Source of the DNA: Lysobacteraceae bacterium NML91-0213
GTDB lineage: Bacteria > Pseudomonadota > Gammaproteobacteria > Xanthomonadales > Xanthomonadaceae
Direction: 5' to 3'
DNA: 64,000 nucleotides
Assembly: GCA_002798175.1 (NCBI GenBank)
Contig: NWQL01000001.1
Location: forward strand, 331,078 to 395,077
A model generated the notes under the pieces. The model did not search any database. It saw nothing but the letters and a program-made list of their open reading frames with translations, and was not told where the DNA came from. How positions within the stretch are numbered: the first letter of the stretch is position 1; each line of letters begins with the position of its first letter. Position numbers and translations under genes: made by a program. This document shows, piece by piece, positions 21,611 to 31,477 of the stretch.

Positions 21611-22873
21611 ATGCCCAACACCCTCCCCGAGTGGCTCGAGTACATCGAGCGCCAGCACCCCCGGTCGATCGAGCTCGGGCTCGACCGCGTTCGCGCGGTG
21701 GCTGCGCGCATGGGCCTGGTGGCGCCGGCGCGCCAGGTCATCACCGTCGGCGGCACCAATGGCAAGGGCTCGACGGTCGCCTTCATCGAGGCGATGGCGC
21801 GCGCCGCGGGCTGGCGCGTGGGTGCCTACACCTCGCCGCACCTGCTGCGCTACAACGAGCGGGTGCGCATCGATGGCGACGAGGTCGACGACGCCGCGCT
21901 GGTCTCGGCATTCGCCGCGGTGGAAGCAGCACGCGGCGATGTCGCCCTGACCTATTTCGAATTCGGCACCCTTGCCGCGCTGCAGCTGTTCGCCGCGGCC
22001 GGTCTCGACCTCGCCGTGCTCGAAGTCGGGCTCGGCGGCCGGCTGGACGCGGTGAACCTGGTGGATGCCGACGTCGCGGTGATCACCACGGTCGATCTCG
22101 ACCACCAGGACTGGCTGGGCAACGACCGCGAGGCGATCGGCGCGGAGAAGGCAGGCATCGCGCGAGCCTGGAAGCCCCTGGTGCTTGGTGAGACGCGGCC
22201 GCCATCGAGCGTGATCGGCCACGCCTACCGCGTTGGTGCTTCGGCGATCGTCCATGGCAGCGACTTCTTCGTCGATCCGGTCGACGCAGGGCACTGGCGC
22301 TGGCGTGAGCTGAACTTCGCCCTGGAGCTGCCGCGACCGCGGCTGGCCGGCGACGTCCAGCTGCGCAACGCCGCGGTGGCGATCGCGGCCCTGCGCGCGC
22401 TGCCCGACGGTTTGCCGGAGGCTGCGTTCGGGGAGGGTGTCGCTGCCGCGCGCATCGACGGCCGCCTGCAGCGTTTCGAGCCGCGGTCCGGGATCGAGGT
22501 GCTGGTCGACGTGGCCCACAACCCGCAGGCCGCGCGCACGCTGGCCGCCGAGCTCGCCGCCCGGCCGGTGGCGGGGCGCACCCGGGCGGTCTATGCGGCG
22601 CTGGCCGACAAGGACAGTGCCGGCGTGGTGGCGGCACTCGCCCACGTCATCGACGAATGGCGCGTGGCGGGGCTCACCGGGCCTCGCGCGCTGGACGCCG
22701 ATGCATTCGCCCGGCGTCTGCACGGCACCGCGGCGGAGCATGCGCTGCGCTCGGTCACGGTGGGCGACGCGCTGGGCGCGGCACTGGCCGCGGCGGGGCC
22801 GGGTGACCGCATCGTCGTGTTCGGCTCGTTCCACACCGCGGCCGAGGCGCTCGTCGCGCTCGGTCAGGGTTAA
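21611..22873 (+). CDS. folC: Bifunctional dihydrofolate/folylpolyglutamate synthase
   Basis: A 420-residue Mur-ligase-family ATP-dependent enzyme adding glutamate to dihydropteroate and tetrahydrofolate. It has the P-loop VGGTNGKGSTVAF near residue 50, YTSPHLLRYNERVRI, and LEVGLGGRLDAVN with TTVDLDHQDWLG. The C-terminal domain includes VLVDVAHNPQAARTLAAEL. The start at 21611 gives the typical MPNTLPEWLEYIERQHP N-terminus. It begins the folC-SPOR-purF cluster known from other gammaproteobacteria. Confidence 0.96.
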   Translation: MPNTLPEWLEYIERQHPRSIELGLDRVRAVAARMGLVAPARQVITVGGTNGKGSTVAFIEAMARAAGWRVGAYTSPHLLRYNERVRIDGDEVDDAALVSAFAAVEAARGDVALTYFEFGTLAALQLFAAAGLDLAVLEVGLGGRLDAVNLVDADVAVITTVDLDHQDWLGNDREAIGAEKAGIARAWKPLVLGETRPPSSVIGHAYRVGASAIVHGSDFFVDPVDAGHWRWRELNFALELPRPRLAGDVQLRNAAVAIAALRALPDGLPEAAFGEGVAAARIDGRLQRFEPRSGIEVLVDVAHNPQAARTLAAELAARPVAGRTRAVYAALADKDSAGVVAALAHVIDEWRVAGLTGPRALDADAFARRLHGTAAEHALRSVTVGDALGAALAAAGPGDRIVVFGSFHTAAEALVALGQG

Positions 22874-22905
22874 CTGCGCCTCAGAAGGCGACGCGGGCGC
22901 CCGCG

Positions 22906-22911
22906 TATAAT
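22906..22911 (+). promoter_or_regulatory. Candidate -10 element for the SPOR gene
   Basis: A perfect TATAAT 29-34 bp before the SPOR-protein start, just after a GC palindrome (GCGGGCGCCCGC). It suggests an independent promoter after folC. No -35 box is clear. Confidence 0.5.
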
Positions 22912-22939
22912 GCGCGCGCCCTCGTTTCGCGAGATGTCG

Positions 22940-23923
22940 ATGGATTCCGGAGTCAAGCAGCGCCTGATCGGCGCAGCGGTGCTGGTCGCGCTTGCGGTGA
23001 TCTTCCTGCCGATGCTGGTGAAAGGGCCTGCGCCCGCCACCGGCAGGTCCGGGCTGTCGCTGGAACTCCCTGATCCGCCCGCTGGCGAGGTGGTGACCCG
23101 TGACCTTCCGCTGATGGCGCCCGCGCCTGCAGCCGATGCGCCCGTGCTGCCAGCGGCGGTGGCGGAGCCCCCGGCGCCTGTGGTCGCCGACGGCGAACTG
23201 CCCACTGTCGACACCGCATCCGCGGGTCGCACCGATGCCGCGCCGGCGCCGGCTGCTGCCGGTCCGGCCCTGCCCGCGGCCGTGGCCGGTGGCGGCTACG
23301 CCGTGCATTTCGGCAGCTACGGCAGCAGCGTCAATGCCGACACCGTGGTCAATCGCCTGTCCGCGGCCGGGTTTCCGGCGGCCAGCAGTGAAGCGGCCGC
23401 CGCCGGCAAGCCGGTGTGGCGGGTGCGCATCGGGCCCTATGCGACCCGCGCCGAAGCCGAGGCGGTGCGCGTGGCCGCTTCCGAAGTGGGCACCAACGAT
23501 GCACGGGTGATCGCGCTGGATGCCGTTGCCGACAGCGCGCCGCGGACCGCTGCCGCGGCAGCCGCGTCGACGCCTCCCGCGGCAACCGCGCCGCAGCCCC
23601 GCGAGGCGGCTGCCGTGGCCCGGCCGACGCCGGCGCCGCCTGCCACACCCGCACCCGCACCGACACCCGCACCCGCCGCGGCGGCCGGCACCGGCTTCGT
23701 GGTGCAGCTGGGTGCGTTCCGCAATGCCGCCGACGCCACTGCCATGCGCGACCGCCTGCGCGGGCTCGGCTTCAGTGCGTTCACCGATACCGTGCAGAGC
23801 GAGCGTGGCCAGCTGACCCGGGTCAAGGCCGGGCCGGTCATCGACCGCGCCGAGGCCGACCGCCTGCGCTCGCAGATCCAGGGCCGCGCCGGCATCGACG
23901 GCATCGTGCGCTCGCATCCCTGA
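22940..23923 (+). CDS. Inner-membrane protein with two SPOR domains (DedD-like)
   Basis: A 327-residue protein. Residues 8-28 form a transmembrane anchor ([20 protein letters not shown]) with the bulk in the periplasm. Two Ala/Pro-rich linkers separate two SPOR domains (about 118-192, [12 protein letters not shown]...; and 250-325, [17 protein letters not shown]...). SPOR domains bind denuded septal peptidoglycan. The position between folC and purF matches dedD of E. coli, which has a single SPOR domain, so this looks like a duplicated version. An ATG six bases upstream (22934) is an alternative start. Confidence 0.9.
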   Translation: MDSGVKQRLIGAAVLVALAVIFLPMLVKGPAPATGRSGLSLELPDPPAGEVVTRDLPLMAPAPAADAPVLPAAVAEPPAPVVADGELPTVDTASAGRTDAAPAPAAAGPALPAAVAGGGYAVHFGSYGSSVNADTVVNRLSAAGFPAASSEAAAAGKPVWRVRIGPYATRAEAEAVRVAASEVGTNDARVIALDAVADSAPRTAAAAAASTPPAATAPQPREAAAVARPTPAPPATPAPAPTPAPAAAAGTGFVVQLGAFRNAADATAMRDRLRGLGFSAFTDTVQSERGQLTRVKAGPVIDRAEADRLRSQIQGRAGIDGIVRSHP

Positions 23924-24081
23924 CACCACGCGCCATCTGGCGCCAGCACCGGGGACGGTGTGCTGTACGGGCCCGCGCAGCCAGGTGCGGCCCGACCCGG
24001 GCCGGTGCCACACGGTCCATCCAGCCCGGATGCGCGCGGAGCGCGCGGACGGGTTCCGTATCCAACACAGGTGACAACTCC

Positions 24082-25554
24082 ATGTGCGGCATCGTCGGCA
24101 TCGTCGGGACTTCTGAAGTCGCGCCCGCCCTCTACGACGGCCTGACCGTCCTCCAGCACCGCGGCCAGGACGCGGCCGGCATCGCCACCGCCAGCGGCAC
24201 GCGCCTGCGCGTGCACAAGGGCAACGGGCTGGTGCGCGAAGTGTTCGACGCACAGGCGATGGAGCTGCTGGGCGGCAATATCGGCATCGGCCACTGCCGC
24301 TACCCGACCGCGGGCAGCGAGGGCAGCGACGAGGCGCAGCCGTTCTACGTCAACTCGCCGTACGGCATCGCGCTGGCGCACAACGGCAATCTCATCAACA
24401 CCGATGCGCTGCGGCGCGAGGTGTTCGAGACCGACCGCCGCAACATCAACACCGAGTCCGACTCGGAGGTGCTGCTCAACGTCTTCGCGCACGAACTCGA
24501 CCGCCAGCGCGCCCTCACGCCGGAGGCCGCGCTTGCGGCAGTGGAAGGCCTGCACCGGCGCGCGCGTGGCGGCTATGCGGCGGTGGCGCTGGTGCTGGGG
24601 CTGGGGCTGGTGGCGTTCCGCGATCCCAACGGCATCCGCCCGCTGGTGCTGGGGCGGCGGGAATCCGACGGCGGCGTGGAATACGCGGTGGCATCGGAAT
24701 CGGTGGCGCTCGACATCCTCGGCTTCGAGCACCTGCGCGACGTGGCGCCCGGCGAAGGGCTGGTGATCACCGCCGACGGCGAACTGCACCACTGTGCCTG
24801 CGCCGCGCCCGGCGAGAGCGCGCCGTGCATCTTCGAATACGTGTACTTCGCGCGCCCCGACTCGATGATCGAGAACATCTCGGTGCACAAGGCGCGCATG
24901 CGCATGGGCGTGACGCTGGGCGAGAAGATCCTGCGCGAGCGGCCTGACCACGACATCGACGTGGTGATCCCGATCCCCGACACCTCGCGCGATTCGGCGA
25001 TGGAACTCGCCCACGTGCTCGGGGTGAAGTACCGCGAGGGTTTCATCAAGAACCGTTATGTGGGCCGCACCTTCATCATGCCGGGGCAGGGCGAGCGCGC
25101 GAAGTCGGTCAAGCGCAAGTTGAATCCGATTCCGCTGGAGTTCCGCAACCGCGTGGTGCTGCTGGTCGACGACTCGATCGTGCGCGGCACCACCTCGAAG
25201 CAGATCGTGCAGATGGCGCGCGACGCCGGCGCGCGCAAGGTGTACCTGGCATCGGCGGCGCCGCCGGTGCGGCATCCGAATATCTACGGCATCGACATGC
25301 CGTCGGTGGAGGAGCTGGTGGCCAACGGCCGCAGCGAGGAGGAGATCCAGGAACTGCTGGGCTGCGACTGGCTGATCTACCAGGACCTCGCCGACCTCGA
25401 GGCGGCGGTGGCCGGGCACAAATTCCCCGGAAAGCGTTTCGACAGCTCCTGCTTCAGCGGCGAATACGTCACCGGCATCGAGCCGGGCTACTTCGAGCGC
25501 CTGCAGCAGCTCAGGTCCGACGACGCCAAGAACAAGCGCCGCGCCGGCGCCTGA
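24082..25554 (+). CDS. purF: Amidophosphoribosyltransferase
   Basis: A 490-residue first committed enzyme of purine biosynthesis: PRPP + glutamine to phosphoribosylamine. The N-terminal nucleophile Cys2 starts the Ntn glutaminase domain ([20 protein letters not shown]). The PRPP loop is [19 protein letters not shown]. The start at 24082 is fixed by Cys2. The preceding 158 bp from the SPOR gene lacks cvpA, which usually sits there. A DUF455 gene follows 3 bp after the stop. Confidence 0.97.
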   Translation: MCGIVGIVGTSEVAPALYDGLTVLQHRGQDAAGIATASGTRLRVHKGNGLVREVFDAQAMELLGGNIGIGHCRYPTAGSEGSDEAQPFYVNSPYGIALAHNGNLINTDALRREVFETDRRNINTESDSEVLLNVFAHELDRQRALTPEAALAAVEGLHRRARGGYAAVALVLGLGLVAFRDPNGIRPLVLGRRESDGGVEYAVASESVALDILGFEHLRDVAPGEGLVITADGELHHCACAAPGESAPCIFEYVYFARPDSMIENISVHKARMRMGVTLGEKILRERPDHDIDVVIPIPDTSRDSAMELAHVLGVKYREGFIKNRYVGRTFIMPGQGERAKSVKRKLNPIPLEFRNRVVLLVDDSIVRGTTSKQIVQMARDAGARKVYLASAAPPVRHPNIYGIDMPSVEELVANGRSEEEIQELLGCDWLIYQDLADLEAAVAGHKFPGKRFDSSCFSGEYVTGIEPGYFERLQQLRSDDAKNKRRAGA

Positions 25555-25557
25555 GCG

Positions 25558-26382
25558 ATGGCTGCATCGCTGTTCGAGGCCGCGCGTGCCTGTCTCGACG
25601 CGGCCACCATCGACGACAAGCTCGCGCTGACGTTCGAGTACGCGCGCGCATTCGCCGCCGGGGCCTTGACCATCCCGGCCGACGCGCCGGGGCCGGAGCC
25701 GGTCCGCATGCCCGGGCGCCCGCCGCGGCCATTGCTGGTGCATCCACGCGAGCTGCCACGCCGCGGGCTGGGCACGACCGTCGGGCGCGCCGCGTTCATC
25801 CACGCCATCGCGCATATCGAGTTCAACGCGATCGATCTGGCCTGGGATGCGGCCTACCGCTTCCGCGGGCTTCCGGCGGCGTTCCATGCCGACTGGGTGG
25901 GCATCGCCGCCGACGAAGCGCGGCACTTCACCCTGCTGCGCGCTCGCCTGCGGGCGCTGGGCCACGACTATGGCGATTTCGACGCCCATAACGGCCTGTG
26001 GGAAATGGCCGAGAAGACCGCCCACGACGGCCTGGCGCGGATGGCGCTGGTGCCGCGGGTGCTGGAAGCGCGCGGGCTGGATGTCACCCCCGGCATGATC
26101 GTGAAGCTGCGCGCGCTGGGCGACGAGGCCACTGCCGGCATCCTCGAGGTGATCCTCGAGGAGGAGGTCGCGCATGTCGCCGCCGGCAGCCGCTGGTTCC
26201 GCTGGTACTGCGAGCGGGCGGGCATCGCGCCGGAGCCGAAGTTCCGCGAGCTGCTGGCCGAGTACGCCCGCGCGGTGCTGCACGGGCCGTTCAATATCGA
26301 TGCACGTGCGGCCGCGGGTTTCAGCGCGGACGAGCTGGCCGCGCTGCAGGCCGCGGCGGCGGACCCGCAGGCGCGCCCTTAG
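25558..26382 (+). CDS. DUF455 ferritin-like protein
   Basis: A 274-residue DUF455-family protein with a ferritin-like four-helix fold. Likely di-metal ligands: Glu88 with His86 (IAHIEFNAIDL), Glu120 and His123 (ADEARHF), and Glu201-203 with His206 (EEEVAHV). The family is distantly related to MiaE-type tRNA hydroxylases, but its substrate is not established. It starts 3 bp after the purF stop, so it is translationally linked to purF. Convergent with lpxH. Confidence 0.88.
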   Translation: MAASLFEAARACLDAATIDDKLALTFEYARAFAAGALTIPADAPGPEPVRMPGRPPRPLLVHPRELPRRGLGTTVGRAAFIHAIAHIEFNAIDLAWDAAYRFRGLPAAFHADWVGIAADEARHFTLLRARLRALGHDYGDFDAHNGLWEMAEKTAHDGLARMALVPRVLEARGLDVTPGMIVKLRALGDEATAGILEVILEEEVAHVAAGSRWFRWYCERAGIAPEPKFRELLAEYARAVLHGPFNIDARAAAGFSADELAALQAAAADPQARP

Positions 26383-26413
26383 CGGGCGGGCGGCGTTCCG
26401 TGCCTGGTGCCGG

Positions 26414-27145
26414 TTACGGTGTCAGGTTCGACAACTCGAAGCGGCCATCCGGATACGCCCGCAGCACCGAGCCCTGCGCGTACCAGTCACCCAGCACGAT
26501 GCGGCGGCGGCCATCCGGCAGGTCATGGATCGCCGGCCGATGGGTGTGGCCGTGGATCATGGTGTCGACGCCGTGCTCGTCGAAGAACGCATCGGCCGTG
26601 GCCGGTGCGACATCGGTGATCGTCTCCATCGTGCCGGCGGACTTCATCTCGCCCTGGCGCGCCTGGCTGGCCGCGCGCGCCTGTGCGGCGAATGCGAGAC
26701 GCGCCTGCAACGGCTGCGCCAGCATCTGCGCCTGCCAGGCCGGGTTGCGGGTCTGCACGCGGATCGCCTGGTACTCCACGTCGTCGGTGCACAGCAGGTC
26801 GCCATGGGTGAGCAGCACGCGGCGCCCGTACAGTTCGATCACCGCGGGATCGGCCAGCAGCTGGATGCCGGCACGCGCGGCGTAGCCGGCACCAAGCAGG
26901 AAGTCGCGGTTGCCGTGCATGAACCACACCGGCACACCGGTGTCAGCGAGCGCCCGCAGGCTTGCGGCGACCAGGGCACCGGCCTCCGAGGGATCGTCGT
27001 CGCCGACCCAGGATTCGAACAGGTCGCCGAGGATGTACAGCGCGTCGGCACCGCGCGCCTCGCGGGCGACGAAGTCCACGAACAGGCGGGTGATGTCCGG
27101 ACGCGCCGGGTCGAGATGCAGGTCGGAGACGAAGAGGGTGCTCAT
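26414..27145 (-). CDS. lpxH: UDP-2,3-diacylglucosamine diphosphatase
   Basis: A 243-residue calcineurin-like metallophosphoesterase. It hydrolyses UDP-2,3-diacylglucosamine to lipid X in lipid A synthesis. The metal-binding series is complete: [41 protein letters not shown] and IHGHTHRP. The start at 27145 ([11 protein letters not shown]) was preferred over one three codons upstream. Divergent from gltX with an 83-bp gap holding both promoters. Confidence 0.95.
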   Translation of the reverse strand: MSTLFVSDLHLDPARPDITRLFVDFVAREARGADALYILGDLFESWVGDDDPSEAGALVAASLRALADTGVPVWFMHGNRDFLLGAGYAARAGIQLLADPAVIELYGRRVLLTHGDLLCTDDVEYQAIRVQTRNPAWQAQMLAQPLQARLAFAAQARAASQARQGEMKSAGTMETITDVAPATADAFFDEHGVDTMIHGHTHRPAIHDLPDGRRRIVLGDWYAQGSVLRAYPDGRFELSNLTP

Positions 27146-27228
27146 GGCACGCATGATACCGGCGCGCAACGGGCTCCCCGGCGCGCGCTGGCCTAAAATG
27201 GGCGATTCCCGAACCACAGCGCGCACCC

Positions 27229-28635
27229 ATGACCGTCCGTACCCGCTTCGCCCCCAGTCCCACCGGCTACCTGCATATCGGCGGGGCGCGCACCGCGCTG
27301 TACTGCTGGCTGGCCGCGCGCCGTGCCGGCGGGCAGTTCGTGCTGCGCATCGAGGACACCGACCGCGAGCGCAGCACGCAGGAAGCCATCGACGCGATCC
27401 TCGAGGCGATGGACTGGCTGGGGCTGGACTACGACGAAGGCCCGATCTACCAGACCGCGCGCGTGGACCGCTATCGCGAGGTGGCCGAGCAGCTGGTGGC
27501 CAGCGGGCATGCGTACTACGCCTACGAGTCGAAGGCGGAGCTCGACGCGATGCGCGAAGCGGCGATGGCTGCCGGTGACAAGCCGCGCTACAACGGCGCC
27601 TACCGCGAGCAGGGGGCGCCGTACCGGGACGACCCGAATCGCGTCATCCGCCTGAAGAATCCGCAGGACGGCGTGGTCGCATGGGACGACCGGGTCAAGG
27701 GCCGCATCGAGATCGCCAACAGCGAACTCGACGACCTGGTGATCTTCCGTCCCGATGGCTATCCGACCTACAACTTCGCCGTCGTCGTCGACGACATCGA
27801 CATGGGCATCACCGACGTGGTGCGCGGCGACGACCACGTCAACAACACGCCGCGCCAGATCAACATCTACCGCGCGCTGGGCGCACCGGTGCCAGCGTTC
27901 TCGCACCTGCCGATGATCCTCGACGAGCAGGGCGCCAAGCTGTCGAAGCGCACCGGCGCCGCCGACGTCATGCAGTACCGCGATGCCGGCTACCTGCCGC
28001 ACGCGCTGCTCAACTACCTGGTGCGGCTGGGCTGGTCGCATGGCGACCAGGAAGTGTTCTCGATCGACGAGATGAAGGCGCTGTTCGACCTCGCCGACGT
28101 CAATGCCAAGGCCTCGCGGCTGGACATGGCCAAGCTCGGCTGGCTCAACCAGCAGTACCTCAAGAACGACGCGCCGGAGGCGGTTGCGGTGCACCTGGAA
28201 TGGCACCTGCGCAATGCCGGGTACGATCTCGCCGCGGGACCGGCGCCGGCGGACGTGGTGCTCGCACTGCGCGACCGCGTGCAGACGCTTGCGGAAATGG
28301 CCGAGCGCGCAGCCGTGTGGTACCGGCCGCTCACCGACTACGACGACAAGGCCGTCGCCAAGCACCTGAAGCCGGAAGTGCGTGCCGCGCTCGACGACGC
28401 CCGTAGGCGGCTTGCCGCGCTCGACAGCTGGAATGTCGACGCGATCAATGCCGCGCTGCACGCCACCGCGGAAGCGCTCGGCCTGGGCATGGGCAAGATC
28501 GCGCAGCCGATGCGGGTGGCGATCTCCGGCACGCAGGTGAGCCCGGACATCGGCCACACGGTGTATCTGGCCGGTCGCGACCAGGCGCTCGCGCGCATCG
28601 ATGCGGCGCTGGCCATGGTGCCGGCGGAAGGCTGA
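27229..28635 (+). CDS. gltX: Glutamyl-tRNA synthetase
   Basis: A 468-residue class I aminoacyl-tRNA synthetase charging tRNA-Glu. The HIGH-type motif is [15 protein letters not shown] near the N-terminus, and the KMSKS-type motif is [32 protein letters not shown] is typical. It is full length with the C-terminal helical anticodon-binding domain. A TAAAAT hexamer at 27194-27199 is a possible -10 box. zur follows on the same strand after about 50 bp. Confidence 0.97.
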   Translation: MTVRTRFAPSPTGYLHIGGARTALYCWLAARRAGGQFVLRIEDTDRERSTQEAIDAILEAMDWLGLDYDEGPIYQTARVDRYREVAEQLVASGHAYYAYESKAELDAMREAAMAAGDKPRYNGAYREQGAPYRDDPNRVIRLKNPQDGVVAWDDRVKGRIEIANSELDDLVIFRPDGYPTYNFAVVVDDIDMGITDVVRGDDHVNNTPRQINIYRALGAPVPAFSHLPMILDEQGAKLSKRTGAADVMQYRDAGYLPHALLNYLVRLGWSHGDQEVFSIDEMKALFDLADVNAKASRLDMAKLGWLNQQYLKNDAPEAVAVHLEWHLRNAGYDLAAGPAPADVVLALRDRVQTLAEMAERAAVWYRPLTDYDDKAVAKHLKPEVRAALDDARRRLAALDSWNVDAINAALHATAEALGLGMGKIAQPMRVAISGTQVSPDIGHTVYLAGRDQALARIDAALAMVPAEG

Positions 28636-28685
28636 GTCCCGTGCCGCGCCTTGAGTCCCCCGCGGGGCGCGGCCATCATCGGGTG

Positions 28686-29183
28686 ATGAACCATGTCCAC
28701 GCCTGCACGGATCCGCAGCACCATGTCGACGACGCCGCGGCGTTCGTGCGTGCGGTCGAGCGTGCCTGCAGCGAACGCGGGCTGCGGCTGACGCCGATCC
28801 GCGCGCATGTGCTCGGCCTGATCGCCGATGCCGGCCGGCCGCTCAAGGCCTACGACCTGCTCGACCAGGTCCGCGAGGGCGGTGGGCCCGGGGCGGCGGC
28901 GCCGCCCACGGTCTACCGTGCGCTCGACTTCCTGCTTGCCAACGGCTTCATCCACAAGCTGCAGTCTGTGAACGCGTTCGTCGCGTGCCACCACCCGAGC
29001 ACCGCGCAGCATTCGGTGCCGTTCCTGATCTGCGACCGTTGCCATTCCGCGGTGGAGCTGGAGGACGAGGCCGTGGTGGCCGCCCTCGACAGCCGCGCGC
29101 GCGCGCTGGGCTTCGTGCCGCAGGCGCAGACGCTGGAAGTGCACGGGCTGTGCGCGGCCTGCGCGGAATCTGCCGGCGGTTGA
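28686..29183 (+). CDS. zur: Fur-family zinc uptake regulator
   Basis: A 165-residue metalloregulator of the Fur family, most like Zur: a winged helix (LRLTPIRAHVLGLIA...PTVYRALDFLL) and a metal-binding dimer domain with CDRC (116-119) and CAAC (156-159) structural zinc cysteines, plus CHHPSTAQHS. It represses zinc uptake genes when zinc is bound. The start at 28686 gives MNHVHACTDPQH. The convergent neighbour is a ZnuD-like receptor, and a Zur-box-like sequence lies upstream of that receptor, supporting the Zur call. Confidence 0.9.
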   Translation: MNHVHACTDPQHHVDDAAAFVRAVERACSERGLRLTPIRAHVLGLIADAGRPLKAYDLLDQVREGGGPGAAAPPTVYRALDFLLANGFIHKLQSVNAFVACHHPSTAQHSVPFLICDRCHSAVELEDEAVVAALDSRARALGFVPQAQTLEVHGLCAACAESAGG

Positions 29184-29210
29184 GCGCCGGCCTGCGATTT
29201 TCCGTTGCGC

Positions 29211-31403
29211 TCAGAAGAACATCCGGATGCCGCCCGCGATCGAGCGACCCGGCAACGGTGCGATATCGCGCAGCAGCGACGTATGCGGGCGCGCCTCGCG
29301 GTCGGTGAGGTTGCGGCCGTCGAGGAACAGTTCCCACTGGGTGCCGTCCGGTTCGCCGGCGCGCCAGGCTATGCCGGCATTGACGAGGGTGTAGCCGGGG
29401 CTCGGTGCCTCGCCCGCGGCCACGCGATCCTGCTTCATGTAACGCACCGCGCCTGCATGTGCGCGCCAGCCGCCGGACATCCAGTTGAGGTCGGCACCCA
29501 GGCGTGAGGGTGCGATGCGCGGCAGGTTTCCGCCGAGCGCGATGTCGGCGTGGTAGTGGTGGCCGTGGTCGCCATGCGGCACGTCGAAGTGCACGTGGCG
29601 GGTGCCGCTGCCGTCGAGCGTCGCGCGCACGATGTCGCCGAACATGCGCAGGTCGAAATCACCGGCATCGGATTCCAGCAGGTGCAGTTTCGCCTCGGCC
29701 TCGGCGCCGCGGAAAGTGGCATCGCCCTGCGTCCACAGCCGCACCGGCAGGCCGTCCTCGACCACGCCGGTCCCGGCCAGGTAGGTGTAACGGTCGAACT
29801 TCGTCTGGTACACCGCGGCCTTCATCTCGACCCGCCCGGTATGTGCATGCAGGCCCAGTTCCAGCCGCTCGCCGCGCTCGGTGTCGAGGCCGGGGTCGCC
29901 GATCTCCATCGAACCGGTGGCGATGTGCGCACCGTTGGCGAACAGCTCCTCGTTGGTCGGCGCACGCTCGGACACGTCCGCGCCCAAGCGCAGGTCGAAC
30001 ACCTCCGACAGATGCCAGATCGCGGCACCGGAGAGGCTGCTGGCATCGAACCGGCGCGAGACGCCGGTGGCGGAATCGATCTCCACCCGTTCGTGGCGGC
30101 CGCCCAGTTCCAGCTTCACCGGCCCGAACTCCTTTTCCTGCACCACGAACAGGCCGATGGTGTCGGACAGGCCCGGCGGTACGAAGGCTTCCGCGCCCTG
30201 CGCTTCGAAGTTCACGTGGCCCAGCTGCAGGCCGAACGCGCCGTGCCAGCCGTCGAGGACGTTCTGCACCGCTTCCAGCCGCGCTTCGGTGCCGCGGTTG
30301 ACGAAGCGAGTCGCCGCCAGGCCATCCTCGAGCTCGACATGCTCGTAGTCGCTGCGCGCCGCGCGCAGGTTGAGCGCGGACAGGAACGGCACCGGGTTGT
30401 GGATGCCGCCCTTGAGGTCGAGGCGGTTCTGCGCCAGGTCGATGCGGACCGGGCCGTGGTCGTGTGCATGGTCGATGCCGTGGTGGTGATCGCCGTGACC
30501 GTGGTCGTCATGGTCGTGGTCGTCATGGCCGGCATCGCCGTGCACGTGCGCCCCGTCAGGCAGGCCGTAGTTGGTGCGGTAGGTGCTGATGGCGACACCG
30601 AGGTGGCCGCGTTCGCCCAGCCAGGTCGCGCCCACCGCGCCTGCGCGGGTGCGGATCGCACTGTTGGGCAGGGTGCCGTAGCCGGCCTCGTGGTCGCCGT
30701 GGTCGTGGCCATCGTGATCCTGCGCGCGCCGTGCGTGGCCCGGGATGTCGATGTCGCCGCTGTTGCGGACCACGCCGTCGACGTGCAGCACCAGGGTGTC
30801 CCCGCTGACGCCATCGAGGCGGAACATGCCGGTGCGTTCGTCATTGCCGCTGGCGGCGCGCAGCTCCGCACGGCCGCTCAAGGGCTGGTCGGGGATGTCA
30901 CGGGCGATGCGCCCGTCGACCACGTTGACCGCGCCGCCGATCGCACCGCTGCCGTAGAGCAGGTTGGCCGGGCCCTTCAGCACCTCGATCTGGTCGGCGA
31001 GGAACGGCTCGATGCCGACGGCATGGTCGGCGCTGACGGTGGACGCGTCCATGCTGCCGATGCCGCCCGCCAGCACCTGCACGCGTGGACCTTCCTGGCC
31101 GCGGATGATCGGACGGCCGACGCCGGCGCCGAACGAGCCGTTGTGTACGCCGGGCAGCGACGCCACCGTTTCGCCCAGGCTGCCCGACTTGCGGTCGTCC
31201 AGCGTCTCGCCATGCAGGACCTCGACCGGGTGCGCCAGGTCCTCGGCATCACCGCCCAGCGGCACCGCGGTGACCTGCACCGCATCGAGCGTGGTGGGCG
31301 CCGGGTGCGCACTGCTCTGTGCGTTTGCAACGGTCCCGAAGGGCAGGGCGATGGTCAGGGCAAGGGCCAGCCGGGTGGGCGTCGGGCGGTACGGATCGAT
31401 CAT
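29211..31403 (-). CDS. znuD: ZnuD-like TonB-dependent zinc receptor
   Basis: A 730-residue outer membrane TonB-dependent receptor. A signal peptide ends near residue 28 (VANAQ). A plug domain (GVGRPIIRGQEGPRVQVL, IEVLKGPANLLYGSGAIGGAVNV) precedes a 22-strand barrel ending in an aromatic (MFF). Extracellular His/Asp-rich loops at about 223-238 and 285-317 (HDDHDHDDHGHGDHHHG and flanks) should bind zinc, as in Neisseria ZnuD. The neighbouring zur gene and Zur-box-like site support zinc import. Copper or nickel is a lesser alternative. Confidence 0.88.
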   Translation of the reverse strand: MIDPYRPTPTRLALALTIALPFGTVANAQSSAHPAPTTLDAVQVTAVPLGGDAEDLAHPVEVLHGETLDDRKSGSLGETVASLPGVHNGSFGAGVGRPIIRGQEGPRVQVLAGGIGSMDASTVSADHAVGIEPFLADQIEVLKGPANLLYGSGAIGGAVNVVDGRIARDIPDQPLSGRAELRAASGNDERTGMFRLDGVSGDTLVLHVDGVVRNSGDIDIPGHARRAQDHDGHDHGDHEAGYGTLPNSAIRTRAGAVGATWLGERGHLGVAISTYRTNYGLPDGAHVHGDAGHDDHDHDDHGHGDHHHGIDHAHDHGPVRIDLAQNRLDLKGGIHNPVPFLSALNLRAARSDYEHVELEDGLAATRFVNRGTEARLEAVQNVLDGWHGAFGLQLGHVNFEAQGAEAFVPPGLSDTIGLFVVQEKEFGPVKLELGGRHERVEIDSATGVSRRFDASSLSGAAIWHLSEVFDLRLGADVSERAPTNEELFANGAHIATGSMEIGDPGLDTERGERLELGLHAHTGRVEMKAAVYQTKFDRYTYLAGTGVVEDGLPVRLWTQGDATFRGAEAEAKLHLLESDAGDFDLRMFGDIVRATLDGSGTRHVHFDVPHGDHGHHYHADIALGGNLPRIAPSRLGADLNWMSGGWRAHAGAVRYMKQDRVAAGEAPSPGYTLVNAGIAWRAGEPDGTQWELFLDGRNLTDREARPHTSLLRDIAPLPGRSIAGGIRMFF

Positions 31404-31433
31404 GGGCTGTGGGTTAGACTGGGCAGCGGAACA

Positions 31434-31456
31434 GGAATGTTATAATGTTACCCAAG
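31434..31456. promoter_or_regulatory. Candidate Zur box between znuD and the MerC-domain gene
   Basis: The left half GGAATGTTATA (31434-31444) matches the E. coli Zur half-site at 10 of 11 positions. The right half is degraded (about 4 of 11). It overlaps TATAAT at 31441-31446 and lies 31 bp upstream of znuD, so it could repress both divergent genes. Confidence 0.65.
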
Positions 31457-31477
31457 TCGCCACATCCCCCGGAAGAC

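Noticed and set aside
31445-31477. Upstream ATG at 31445 as start of the MerC-domain protein
   Set aside because: It lies in the TATAAT/Zur-box sequence and would need a transcription start upstream of the -10 element; the ATG at 31478 fits better.
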